In this document: positions 46,340 through 54,387 of the stretch, piece after piece | How the letters are laid out: each line of letters begins with the position of its first letter | Numbering within the stretch: the stretch's first letter is position 1 | Source: Alphaproteobacteria bacterium MarineAlpha3_Bin2 | Lineage (GTDB): Bacteria; Pseudomonadota; Alphaproteobacteria; Rhodospirillales; Casp-alpha2 | Direction: 5' to 3' | Assembly: GCA_002938315.1 (NCBI GenBank) | Contig: PTLL01000008.1 | Coordinates: forward strand, 1-54,534 | Length of the DNA stretch: 54,534 nucleotides | Notes under the pieces: model-generated | Databases searched by the model: none | Told to the model about the DNA's origin: nothing | What the model saw: the letters and a program-made list of their open reading frames with translations, nothing else | Program-made: the position numbers and the translations under genes

Positions 46340-47914
46340 CTAAAATTTCATCGCCACCGCCGTCACCACGTGTGGCAGTGCCGCAATCCTTTGCAACAGT
46401 CCGGCATCGGGGTCTCCATCGACCTCAATCAAGGCGATGGCGTCGCCGCCCAGATCGGAGCGGCCGAGGTGGAAGGTGGCGATGTTGAGGCCGGCGTCGC
46501 CTAAGATGGTGCCGACGCCGCCGATGATGCCGGGTTCATCACCGTTGGTAATGTAGATCATATTCGGCCCCAACTTGGCGTCGATGGGGATGCCCTTGAT
46601 CTGAACAACACGCGGTTCCTCGTTAAAAAGGGTTCCGGCGATGGTGCGAGTCTGGGTTTCCGTGGTCACCGTCAACGTAATCAATGTTTGGAAGTTGCCG
46701 GCATCATCGGAGCGAATCTCACGGATGTGGATATCACGATCCTTGGCGATGGTTGGGGCGTTGACCATGTTGACGCCTTCCATCAACGGCGACAACAGCC
46801 CCTGCAGGACGACCGCCGTTAAGGGCCGGCAGTTCAACTGCCCGCACAGCCCTTCAAAGGCGATGGTGACCTCCCTAATTGCAGAATTGGTCGCCTGTCC
46901 GGCGAAACTCCCCAATTGTTGCGCCAGTGTCATATAGGGTTTGAGGCGGGGCGCTTCTTCCGCCGACACGGATGCCATATTGAGGGCATTGGCGACGGCA
47001 CCGGTGTTCAGAAAGTCGGCCATTTGTTCGGCCACCTGTTCGGCTACCTTTTCCTGGGCCTCCGTCGTCGCCGCGCCCAGGTGCGGGGTGGCGATGACGT
47101 TTTCCATGCCGAACAGCGGGTTTTCCTCGGCCGGTTCCTGCGCAAACACGTCGAGTGCGGCGCCGGCGACGTCGCCGCTTTCAAGGGCCTTTTTGAGGTC
47201 GCCTTCGACAATCAGGCCGCCGCGGGCGCAATTGATGATGCGCACCCCTTTTTTCATTTTCTTGATGGCGCGGGCATTGATGATGTCACGGGTGGCGTCA
47301 GTCAACGGCGTGTGTAGGCTGATAAAATCGGCGCGTTTGAACAATTCCGGCAATTCGACCTTTTCGACGCCGATGGCATCGGCCCGTTCTGGGGTCAGGA
47401 AGGGATCATACGCGACGACCTTCATCTTCAGGCCCTGGGCGCGGTCGGCGACGATCGAACCGATGTTCCCGCAGCCAATGATGCCGAGCGTCTTGGCCAT
47501 CAATTCAACCCCCATAAATCGCGATTTTTCCCACTTGCCGGCATGGGTGGAGGTGTTGGCCTGGGGGATTTGCCGGGCCACGGCCAGCATCAAGGAAATT
47601 GCGTGCTCGGCGGTGGTGATGGAATTGCCGAACGGCGTATTCATGACGACAATGCCCTTGGCGGTGGCAGCTTCAACATCAATATTATCAACACCGATAC
47701 CGGCGCGGCCGATGACCGTGAGCTTGGTTGCCGCCTCGATCACCTTCGCCGTCGCCTTGGTCGACGAGCGAACCACCAAACCGTCATAGTCTCCGATGAT
47801 GTCGAGAAGGCCGTCCTTGTCCAGGTCGGTGATAACATCGACCTTGATACCGGCTTGCTTCAGGCACGCTTCGGCCAGCGGGCTCATTTTATCGGAAATC
47901 AGAACCTTGCTCAT
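46340..47914 (-). CDS. serA: D-3-phosphoglycerate dehydrogenase
   Basis: A 524-residue type I PGDH, which starts serine synthesis by oxidising 3-phosphoglycerate. It has the NAD-binding GCGNIG near 150, catalytic Arg in NCARGG near 233, Glu in AQEPAEE near 262 and His in ATPHLGAAT near 282. An ASB intervening domain (about 315-445) and a C-terminal ACT domain (about 450-524) for serine feedback follow. The start overlaps the serC stop by 4 bp. Confidence 0.96.
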   Translation of the reverse strand: MSKVLISDKMSPLAEACLKQAGIKVDVITDLDKDGLLDIIGDYDGLVVRSSTKATAKVIEAATKLTVIGRAGIGVDNIDVEAATAKGIVVMNTPFGNSITTAEHAISLMLAVARQIPQANTSTHAGKWEKSRFMGVELMAKTLGIIGCGNIGSIVADRAQGLKMKVVAYDPFLTPERADAIGVEKVELPELFKRADFISLHTPLTDATRDIINARAIKKMKKGVRIINCARGGLIVEGDLKKALESGDVAGAALDVFAQEPAEENPLFGMENVIATPHLGAATTEAQEKVAEQVAEQMADFLNTGAVANALNMASVSAEEAPRLKPYMTLAQQLGSFAGQATNSAIREVTIAFEGLCGQLNCRPLTAVVLQGLLSPLMEGVNMVNAPTIAKDRDIHIREIRSDDAGNFQTLITLTVTTETQTRTIAGTLFNEEPRVVQIKGIPIDAKLGPNMIYITNGDEPGIIGGVGTILGDAGLNIATFHLGRSDLGGDAIALIEVDGDPDAGLLQRIAALPHVVTAVAMKF

Positions 47915-49095
47915 GCCCCGTCTCCCTCACCGCTGGCCTCCGCCTTGATCGTCGCCCAGGCCCAATCCAGCCACGGAAACAAGGCTTCTAGGTCTGACGT
48001 TTCCACCGTCATCCCGTTCCAGATCCGCAGGCCCGGCGGCGCCGATACGTAATGCTTGATGTCGTAGGCGACGCCTTCTTTTTCCAGCAGATCGGCAATT
48101 ATCTTGCCGATGTCGGCCTGGAAATTATCATTCTGTGTTTGCAGCCACGGGTCAGTAACCGACAGGCAAACCGACGTGGTCGAACGGGCAGTAGGGTCCT
48201 TCGCCAAAAATTCTATCCACGGGGCAGTGTCAGCCCAGGCGAAGGTCGCCGACGCGTTGGCCTCGACCCTGGCCATCATGCCCTTGAGTCCGCCCTCTGC
48301 CTCGACCCATTCTAGGCTCATCAGGGCATCCTCGACACATAACATTGATGGCGTGTTGATGGTGAGGCCTTCAAAAATGTCCATGGTGACCTTGCCGCCC
48401 TTGGTCATGCGGAAGACCTTCGGCAGCGGCCAGGGCGGCGTATAACTTTCCAGCCGCTCGACGGCGCCTGGGCTGAGAACGATCATGCCGTGCGCGGCCT
48501 CACCGCCCATCAGTTTCTGCCATGACCAGGTGGTGACGTCCAATTTGTCCCAAGGCAGGTCCATGGCGAAGACGGCCGACGTGGCGTCGCAAAACGTCAG
48601 CCCCTCGCGGTCGGCATCGATCCAGTCCGCGTTAGGAACCCGAACGCCCGAAGAGGTGCCGTTCCAGGTAAAGACCACGTCCCGGGCGCTATCGACTTGG
48701 GATAGATCCGGCAGATCGCCATAGGGAGCGTCGATGACGCGGACATCAACCAGCTTTAATTGGCCGGTGACGTCGGCGGCCCAGGTGGCGCCGAAATTTT
48801 CCCACGCCAGCATATCGACGCCGCGCGCGCCCAGCATCGACCACATCGCCATTTCGATGGCGCCGGTGTTGCCGCCCGGCACGATGCCGATAAGGTGGCT
48901 GTCCGGAATGCCGAGAATGGCGCGGGTGCGGGTAATCACATCCTTCAGCTTGGCCTTGCCGGTGGCGTGGCGGTGGGAACGTCCGAGGAAGGCATCCTTG
49001 AGCTGATCCACGGACCAACCAGGAATTTTCGTACACGGACCGGATGAAAAAAGGGGATTTGCCGGACGGGTGTCCGGTTTCGTCAATGCGTTCAC
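47911..49095 (-). CDS. serC: Phosphoserine aminotransferase
   Basis: A 394-residue PLP enzyme for the second step of serine synthesis. It is the alphaproteobacterial form (TIGR01365-like), recognised by FSSGPCTKIPGW, SHRH, and the PLP-Lys194 in WSWQKLMGGEAAHG. The start is GTG 49095 with AAGGAGA upstream, and the ribosome site lies inside a leader hairpin (next entry). It is first in the serC-serA operon. Confidence 0.95.
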   Translation of the reverse strand: MNALTKPDTRPANPLFSSGPCTKIPGWSVDQLKDAFLGRSHRHATGKAKLKDVITRTRAILGIPDSHLIGIVPGGNTGAIEMAMWSMLGARGVDMLAWENFGATWAADVTGQLKLVDVRVIDAPYGDLPDLSQVDSARDVVFTWNGTSSGVRVPNADWIDADREGLTFCDATSAVFAMDLPWDKLDVTTWSWQKLMGGEAAHGMIVLSPGAVERLESYTPPWPLPKVFRMTKGGKVTMDIFEGLTINTPSMLCVEDALMSLEWVEAEGGLKGMMARVEANASATFAWADTAPWIEFLAKDPTARSTTSVCLSVTDPWLQTQNDNFQADIGKIIADLLEKEGVAYDIKHYVSAPPGLRIWNGMTVETSDLEALFPWLDWAWATIKAEASGEGDGA

Positions 49096-49099
49096 AATC

Positions 49100-49152
49100 T
49101 GTCTCCTTCCTTACAGAAGGTCGCGCCCCGTTGGGGGGACGTGGCCCAGGGC
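49100..49152 (-). promoter_or_regulatory. serC-type leader RNA element
   Basis: Just before serC, on the minus strand, there is a C/G-rich hairpin (CCCC at 49136-49133 pairing with GGGG at 49129-49126, plus flanking pairs). It is followed by CCTTC, TGTAAG, GAAGG (49120-49105), which pairs over the ribosome-binding GGAAGGAG. Two short hairpins directly before serC, the second masking the ribosome site, match the serC RNA motif described in alphaproteobacteria (Rfam serC, by recall). It likely controls translation start. Confidence 0.65.
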
Positions 49153-49218
49153 GAACATACTGATTAGAAAGAAAAGAACAAGCCCCGAAATAAAACAAAC
49201 TAGAAAGTAACTAAGGGC

Positions 49219-49253
49219 ACGGGGTACGGACCCTCAAGTAGTCCGTAGCCCGT
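49219..49253. repeat. Hairpin-forming inverted repeat upstream of serC
   Basis: ACGGG-gt-ACGGAC (49219-49231), nine bases, then GTCCGT-ag-CCCGT (49241-49253) forms 11 bp with one internal loop. No T-run follows on either strand, so it is not an obvious terminator. It lies about 125 bp upstream of serC, possibly in the promoter or the 5' leader. Function unknown. Confidence 0.6.
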
Positions 49254-49489
49254 CATGTCCCTGCCCTCTGCTTTAAGCGGAAGTGAAAATGAGGCCCTAA
49301 ATTGGCTCACTCCTGACCCGAACCGGATGTTTCAGCCATTCAGAAAATAACCGTTAGTTGATCATCGTGGCCTTCGCCCCACCGACGTCGCCGACTATGG
49401 TGAGCTGAGGCGATGGCGGTGATTTTGTCTCGGTTAGCTAGTCAAGCGGGGCAATTGTTAGAATCAAGTGGAATTTCGGCTCACGGTAC
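49254..49489. other. Non-coding stretch, nothing recognised
   Basis: Between the hairpin above and the enolase-superfamily fragment I see no ORF with family character, no RNA gene and no repeat. It probably contains decayed sequence from the same event that truncated the fragment. Confidence 0.5.
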
Positions 49490-49981
49490 TCAAATTACGC
49501 GCTCGCCATATTTTTTTATGGCGTTTTCTGACAGCGTTAATCCTAATCCCGGCGCATCATTCAAGGTCAGCCATCCATTGGTAATTTTAGGTGCGTTTTC
49601 GAATAATTCAGCCTGCAAAGGATCGCGTTCCGGATTGGTGAAAGCCTCTACGAAGCATCCGGCCGGGGTAGATGCGACCAAATGGGCATGGATGAAACAA
49701 TCGTGATGTGGCGTTACCTGAACATGATTAAGCTCGCAAAGTGCCGCCATTTTTCGTCCTTCGGTGAAGCCGCCAAACTTGGTCACGTCAAACTGCAGGA
49801 TTTGTATCGCGTGTTCCTCAAGCAGGGAACGGCAGCCATAACTGGTCAGTTCGCTTTCTCCAGCAGACAGGGGGACTTGCGTACGCTGAGACAACAACTT
49901 GAGTTGGCGCCGGTCATCAGCCCAACGCAGTGGTTCTTCGAGCCAGCGCAGATGGAATGGTTCGATCGCCGGCAAGCCTGC
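49490..49981 (-). pseudogene. C-terminal half of a mandelate racemase/muconate-lactonising-like gene
   Basis: About 163 codons match the C-terminal half of the enolase superfamily barrel. WLEEPLRW carries a metal-binding Glu pair; SAGESELTSYGCR has the next Glu; QFDVTKFGGFTEGRKMAALCE and VTPHHDCFIHAHLVAS carry later catalytic-face residues. A TAA lies in frame at 49982-49984, and 20 bp further upstream is the stop of the SLC13 gene, so the N-terminal half is gone. No start site is evident. It is a truncation relic. Confidence 0.82.
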
Positions 49982-50004
49982 TTAGAACCGTTTATGGCCC
50001 CCGG

Positions 50005-51867
50005 TTAAATCCCATAGTACCAGGGCGCGAATAATGAGAATACAATCCACATCAACACGATCAGGGGGGTCCCGGCGCGGACGAAATCAATAAACTTGTA
50101 ATGGCCCGGACCCATCACCAACAGGTTGGTCTGGTACCCCAACGGCGAGGCAAAGGAGCAGTTGGCGGCGAAAACCACAGCGACGGCAAAGACCTGAGGC
50201 TCGACGCCCACCGCCACCGCCAAGTCAACTGCGATTGGCGTAAACAGAACGGCGGCGGTCTTGGTGCTGATGATATTGGATAGTCCGGCCACCAGCAGAA
50301 AGAATAGCGACAGGATAGTCGCCGGGCCTGCGTCCCCTAGCGTCGTTAATAGCCCCTGAGCAATGTATCTGGCGCCGCCCGTTTCCTGCAAGGTGACACC
50401 CAGCGCCAAAGCCGCCCCAATGGTGGTGACGATTTTAGGGTCCACGGCCTGGAAGGCCTGACGCACATTCAACACGCCCACCACCACCATCGCCGCAGCC
50501 CCCGTGAGGGCCGCCACCACAATCGGCACCACACCCGAGGCCGCCAACGCGAGGACGGTAATAAAAATTAAAGTTGCCCGTTTGGCGTGGTCCAGCACCG
50601 GCAATTCCTCGGCCGACCATTCCAACAAGACCACATCCCGAAAACGTTTCAACGCTGCGATGTCGTCAGGCTGCCCCTGGACCAACAGCACGTCGCCAGC
50701 ACGCAGACGGATTCCGGTGATGCGCTCGCGGACCATTCTTGACCGGCGCTGTAGGCCGAGCACAATGCAGTGGGTCTTATAGCGAAAACCGATTTGCGGC
50801 AGGGTCAATCCGGCCAGACCCGACGCCGGCGCGACCATCACTTCGGCGAGCGCTTGGCCACCTTCCAGCCAACGGCCGCCCGACGTCACTTGTCCGGGAA
50901 CATCGCGGTCTTCCTCCAAGTCCGGATACAACAACCCCGGATCCTCAGCTAGGAAATTGCCCAGCGCCTTACGGGTCGCCGAAACCACCAGGATGTCGCC
51001 GGGACGGACCGTGAAATCCTCGAACGGTGGCAGAATTGCCTGTTCGCCGCGCTGCACCATACGAAGGGTTTTATCCGGCAGGACCGAAAAATGGCCTCCC
51101 GGCGCACCTTTACCAACCAATTTGGATTCCGCCGTAACGGTGATCTGAGCGACGAAGTGCTTACCGTCACCGTCAACGATGCTATCGGCCATGCCAGAGC
51201 GGTCGGGTAGCAACCGCGGAGCGACCAGAAGGACATAGATAAGTCCCACCGATGCCATGACCAGACCGGGAATGGTAAAATCAAAAAACCCGAACGGCGT
51301 CGCCTTGACTTCGATCAGGGCTGAATTGACGAGAAGATTGGTCGAAGAGCCGATCAGCGTCGTCATACCGCCCAGCACAGAGCCGTAACTCAAGGGGATC
51401 ATCAGCTTCGAGGCTGAGCGCCCATATCGGTGAGCCAGGGCCTGCATGATCGGGATAAAGATGACGACGACCGGAATGTTGTTCAGAAACGCGCTGACCG
51501 CCATCGCCGCCACTAGAATTAACAGCAGCGAAACGGTCAGGCTTCCGCCGCCGACACCTAACAACAAGTTGGCGCCCCGGTCCAAGACCCCAGTCCGGAC
51601 CATGCCCTGACCCATGACCAAAAGCGCCAAAACCGTAATTAACGCGGGATTTGCGAAACCCTGAAGAATTCGCCCCGGGGTCAGTGCCGGAACGCCATCG
51701 TGAATGACCGGGAAGAAATGGAAAAAAATCAATAGGGCGCAAATAATTCCGAGCGACGTCACCTCCATGGCGGCACGCTCGAACACATAAAACACCAAGC
51801 CGACCAGGATGAAGGCGAAAACCGCCCACATCTGGAATTCCATCCCTGATCCCACTTCCAAAGTCAT
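50005..51867 (-). CDS. SLC13/DASS-family carrier with two RCK_C (TrkA-C) domains
   Basis: A 620-residue membrane protein. Helices fill residues about 10-215 and 430-620, including the DASS hallmarks SAFLNNIPVVVIFIPI and SSTNLLVNSALIE. Between them lie two soluble RCK_C domains (about 225-305 and 320-400). Such carriers move dicarboxylates, sulfate or other anions with sodium, and the RCK parts probably sense a ligand. The anion is unknown. ATG 51867 and ATG 51843 are both usable; the second has GTGGGATCAGGG before it. A CRP-like site lies about 105 bp upstream. Confidence 0.9.
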   Translation of the reverse strand: MTLEVGSGMEFQMWAVFAFILVGLVFYVFERAAMEVTSLGIICALLIFFHFFPVIHDGVPALTPGRILQGFANPALITVLALLVMGQGMVRTGVLDRGANLLLGVGGGSLTVSLLLILVAAMAVSAFLNNIPVVVIFIPIMQALAHRYGRSASKLMIPLSYGSVLGGMTTLIGSSTNLLVNSALIEVKATPFGFFDFTIPGLVMASVGLIYVLLVAPRLLPDRSGMADSIVDGDGKHFVAQITVTAESKLVGKGAPGGHFSVLPDKTLRMVQRGEQAILPPFEDFTVRPGDILVVSATRKALGNFLAEDPGLLYPDLEEDRDVPGQVTSGGRWLEGGQALAEVMVAPASGLAGLTLPQIGFRYKTHCIVLGLQRRSRMVRERITGIRLRAGDVLLVQGQPDDIAALKRFRDVVLLEWSAEELPVLDHAKRATLIFITVLALAASGVVPIVVAALTGAAAMVVVGVLNVRQAFQAVDPKIVTTIGAALALGVTLQETGGARYIAQGLLTTLGDAGPATILSLFFLLVAGLSNIISTKTAAVLFTPIAVDLAVAVGVEPQVFAVAVVFAANCSFASPLGYQTNLLVMGPGHYKFIDFVRAGTPLIVLMWIVFSLFAPWYYGI

Positions 51868-51970
51868 ACCCTAACTTTAGCCCATTCCGCTATTTTAGCC
51901 ACCCGTCCTTAACCTCCGGAAATTCCTATAAAACGGCCATTTTCGGCAAAATTTAAAAATAATCGCCGGC

Positions 51971-51986
51971 TGTGACCACCGTCACT
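51971..51986. promoter_or_regulatory. CRP/FNR-like operator
   Basis: TGTGA, six bases, TCACT matches the TGTGA-N6-TCACA pattern of CRP-type regulators at nine of ten positions; a nested perfect dyad GTGAC-CACC-GTCAC is at 51972-51985. It lies between the divergent SLC13 gene and a candidate small RNA. Its centre is about 44 bp before the predicted small-RNA start, a usual activator distance. No regulator gene is in the window. Confidence 0.4.
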
Positions 51987-52021
51987 GTGAGAACCGGAAA
52001 ACAAAGGCATTATCATCCTCA

Positions 52022-52110
52022 AGAGATCGAAAGATTTTCAACTCTTCCAACTCTCCCATCTCTCCCTGTCCTTCCCACCGAGCCCCTCCCCAGGGGCCCG
52101 GATTTTTTTT
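52022..52110 (+). ncRNA. Candidate C/U-rich small RNA
   Basis: About 89 nt with no ORF. A possible -10 box TATCAT is at 52011-52016; the -35 is weak. The transcript would hold a small GAUC-GAAA-GAUU hairpin, then a long unstructured C/U run with repeated UCUCCC and CUUCC elements (52041-52079), and end in a terminator. C/U-rich loops complementary to Shine-Dalgarno sequences are typical of alphaproteobacterial trans-acting small RNAs. No family name was recognised. Confidence 0.5.
52078..52110 (+). terminator. Intrinsic terminator of the candidate small RNA
   Basis: CCG-A-GCCCCT (52078-52087), loop CCCC, AGGGGC-C-CGG (52092-52101) forms nine pairs with one A-C mismatch, followed by A and eight T. 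It faces plus, although both flanking genes are on the minus strand, so it must end a transcript other than those genes. Confidence 0.75.
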
Positions 52111-52160
52111 AGCGCAGGTCATCAACAATGCGGCCAACGGCGGCTTAACTTATTTCCCCG

Positions 52161-52688
52161 TTATCCGTCGGACCGGCCTCCTTGCTCCGACCGCGGCCAG
52201 GGGTTCAGGCGGGGAAGCCAGCGAGGCACGTTGGCTTTATAGGCCACGTACTCATCGCCGAATCGGCGCTCCAGCGCCTTTTCTTCACTGAGGAGAAAGT
52301 AAACAAAATTGACGGCGAAAAAAAACAACCCCCACCCGCCAATCGGCCAGGATTGAAAAATCAACGCTTCGCCCAGCAACATAAACAGCACGCTTGAAAT
52401 CATCGGGTTTCTGACATGTCGGTAGGGGCCGCGAACGACAAGATTTTTCGGCGGGTCCCACGGCGCCGGGGTGCCTTGACCGACACGAACAAACAGCGAG
52501 GCCGTCCAGAATCCGAGAGCTAAGCCAACGCCCATGGCCGCAAGCCCTACCCAAAATTGAATCTGCCCCGACGATGAAAGACGCCCGGCGTATGTCAAAC
52601 CCGCCGTCGCCCAATAAATCCCCCCGGGGACCAGGACCACCGCCGTGCACGGCAAGATCAGAACGGCCTTGACCATACGCCACATCAT
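52161..52688 (-). CDS. Isoprenylcysteine carboxyl methyltransferase-like membrane protein
   Basis: A 175-residue protein started at ATG 52688, because AAGGGAGAAGG lies just before it (a GTG at 52706 would put that site inside the gene). It has four or five helices and the C-terminal SAM-binding signature GPYRHVRNPM, then LSEEKALERRFGDEYVAYKANVPRWLP. This is the ICMT/phospholipid-methyltransferase-like family. Bacterial members methylate unknown small or lipid substrates. It stands alone on this strand. Confidence 0.85.
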   Translation of the reverse strand: MMWRMVKAVLILPCTAVVLVPGGIYWATAGLTYAGRLSSSGQIQFWVGLAAMGVGLALGFWTASLFVRVGQGTPAPWDPPKNLVVRGPYRHVRNPMISSVLFMLLGEALIFQSWPIGGWGLFFFAVNFVYFLLSEEKALERRFGDEYVAYKANVPRWLPRLNPWPRSEQGGRSDG

Positions 52689-52772
52689 CGCCTTCTCCCT
52701 TGCCACCCGTTACCGGAACGCGCATCAATAGTCATACGCCCCCAACCGGAGGACGAAAAGAAAGGATAAGGA

Positions 52773-53096
52773 ATGATCGCGGTGATTTTCGAAGTGATCC
52801 TCGACCCCGAACAAAGCGATCGGTATTTTGACCTTGCCGCCGCGCTTCGAAAAAAGCTCGAAACGGTTGACGGATTCATATCCATCGAACGGTTTCAAAG
52901 CCTGGCCGATGAAACCAAGTACGTGTCGCTATCGTTTTGGCGCGACCGCGAAGCGGTCGAGGCCTGGTATCAAGTGCCCGAGCATAAAAACGCCCAGGAT
53001 GAGGGCCGGCAAGGCATCTTCCTGGATTACCGTATCCGCGTCGCCGAGGTCTTTCGCGATTATGATATGGCCCAAGGGCGCCCTTCTTCCGATTAG
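52773..53096 (+). CDS. Antibiotic biosynthesis monooxygenase (ABM)-fold protein
   Basis: A 107-residue ferredoxin-like-fold protein started at ATG 52773 behind AAGGATAAGGA. The motifs FISIERFQSLADE and LSFWRDREAVEAWYQVPEHKNAQDEGR are typical of the ABM family, which includes small cofactor-free oxygenases and heme-degrading enzymes. The substrate is unknown. It is divergent from the methyltransferase gene, with an 84-bp gap. Confidence 0.85.
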   Translation: MIAVIFEVILDPEQSDRYFDLAAALRKKLETVDGFISIERFQSLADETKYVSLSFWRDREAVEAWYQVPEHKNAQDEGRQGIFLDYRIRVAEVFRDYDMAQGRPSSD

Positions 53097-53104
53097 AGCC
53101 GCGC

Positions 53105-53132
53105 AAAAAAAAGCCGGGTTCGAAAACCCGGC
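53105..53132 (-). terminator. Intrinsic terminator of the minus-strand small RNA
   Basis: GCCGGGTT (minus, 53132-53125), loop TTCG, AACCCGGC (53120-53113), then eight T (53112-53105). It is a perfect 8-bp stem with a stable tetraloop. The T-run is only on the minus strand, and no minus-strand gene lies upstream of it in the window, so it ends a non-coding transcript. Confidence 0.85.
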
Positions 53133-53235
53133 GAGTTTAACAGGGAGGAGGTCAGGAGCGAGGGGTGTGGCCCCTGACCAAGAGTTGCTGCCATCTTAGG
53201 GGGGGCAATAAGGGAGGCGGCAACTCGATTGCTTA
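53105..53235 (-). ncRNA. Candidate small RNA with a CCUCCUCCC motif
   Basis: On the minus strand, stem I is GTTGCCGCC (53224-53216) with GGCAGCAAC (53192-53184), one mismatch, around a C-rich loop. Stem II is GGTCAGG (53179-53173) with CCTGACC (53156-53150), with an inner GGGG/CCCC pairing. Then CCTCCTCCC (53151-53143), a short linker and a strong terminator follow. CCUCCUCCC is the anti-Shine-Dalgarno motif I recall from Rhodobacter stress small RNAs (CcsR/cuckoo RNAs). The 5' end is not defined, and no DUF1127 gene is beside it. Confidence 0.55.
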
Positions 53236-53358
53236 CACACTAGAGTATTTATGTTTCCTGAATTTTTCGATCCGGTTTCAAAATGTTACAACATGTATCA
53301 TCATTGATTTATTTTAACCCGTTGAAACTAATTAATTTTTTTAACTTTTACGGCCCCA

Positions 53359-54387
53359 ATGAATAAAAAACCCGTTGAATTCCTGAAAATGTTGCACCGG
53401 GCCGGACTGGCGGACGAAGGCGAATCGCCGGTTTTCGAGGAATTGACCGGCGGTGTAGCTTCCGATATCTGGCTCGTCCATCTCCGACGGGGACCGGTTT
53501 GCGTCAAAAGGGCGCTGGCCAAACTGAAGGTGGCCCAGGACTGGCGGGCGTCCGTAGACCGCAACACCTTTGAGGCCGCCTGGTTGGAAACAGCCGCCCG
53601 CATCGTGCCCGGCGCCGCGCCCCGCGTACTCGCCCACGACGCCGACGCCGGAATGTTCGCCTTGGAATACCTGGACCCGGCACACTTCAAATCCTGGAAG
53701 GATGAATTACTGGATGGCCGCGCCATCCCCGCTTTTTCTGCCGAGGTCGGTTGGCGGTTGGGGCGAATTCATTCGGCCACCGCCGGCGACGGGGACATCG
53801 CCAAGCGATTTTCCACCGATGACATTTTTCACGCCATGCGCCTGTCCCCCTACCTGGAAGCCACCGCCACCGCACATCCCGCCTTGGCCGGACCACTGAT
53901 GGCCTTACTCGAAACGACCGCCGCCAACCATTTTGCCCTGGTCCACGGCGACGTCAGCCCTAAGAACATCCTCAACGGCCCCGAAGGCCCAGTGTTCCTG
54001 GACGCAGAATGCGCCTGGTACGGGGATCCGGCCTTCGATCTAGCCTTTTGCCTCAAACACCTAATGTTGAAATGCCTGGTCGTCCCGGCCTCGGCGGCGG
54101 AACTGCTGAAATGCTATGATGCCATGGTGGACGGTTATCTTGACACGTTGACCGATGAGCTTCGGGGCACCGGAAAGGAAGGCATCGAAGCCCGCACGGC
54201 GCGCCTGTTGCCCGGATTATTGCTAGCCCGCGTTGACGGTAAGTCGCCGGTTGAATACCTGACGCAAGAAACCGACAAGGACCGGGTGCGCCAGGCCGCG
54301 ACCGGGTTGCTGCTTGAACCGGTGTCCCGATTGGGTGATGTTCGCCGCGTCTGGGAGGAAGAGCTTTCCAAAGGGCAGAAGCGGTGA
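53359..54387 (+). CDS. Aminoglycoside-phosphotransferase-fold small-molecule kinase
   Basis: A 342-residue kinase of the APH/choline-kinase fold. The catalytic loop is [12 protein letters not shown] with Asp198 and Asn203; the metal-binding Asp215 is in [18 protein letters not shown]; the N-lobe Lys is likely in VCVKRAL. Its arrangement is closest to sugar or methylthioribose-type kinases rather than to drug resistance enzymes. The 262-bp upstream region is AT-rich. Its stop overlaps the GTG of the enolase-like gene (GTGA), so the two are coupled and probably act in sequence. Confidence 0.85.
   Translation: MNKKPVEFLKMLHRAGLADEGESPVFEELTGGVASDIWLVHLRRGPVCVKRALAKLKVAQDWRASVDRNTFEAAWLETAARIVPGAAPRVLAHDADAGMFALEYLDPAHFKSWKDELLDGRAIPAFSAEVGWRLGRIHSATAGDGDIAKRFSTDDIFHAMRLSPYLEATATAHPALAGPLMALLETTAANHFALVHGDVSPKNILNGPEGPVFLDAECAWYGDPAFDLAFCLKHLMLKCLVVPASAAELLKCYDAMVDGYLDTLTDELRGTGKEGIEARTARLLPGLLLARVDGKSPVEYLTQETDKDRVRQAATGLLLEPVSRLGDVRRVWEEELSKGQKR

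Noticed and set aside
53113-53132. GGTTCGAAAACC resembling a tRNA T-loop
   Set aside because: No acceptor, D or anticodon arms lie around it. It is the stem of an intrinsic terminator.
53092-53193. A 33-codon minus-strand ORF starting MAATLGQGPHPSLL
   Set aside because: It lies wholly inside the predicted structured RNA, runs through the terminator, and has no ribosome site. It reads as a chance frame.
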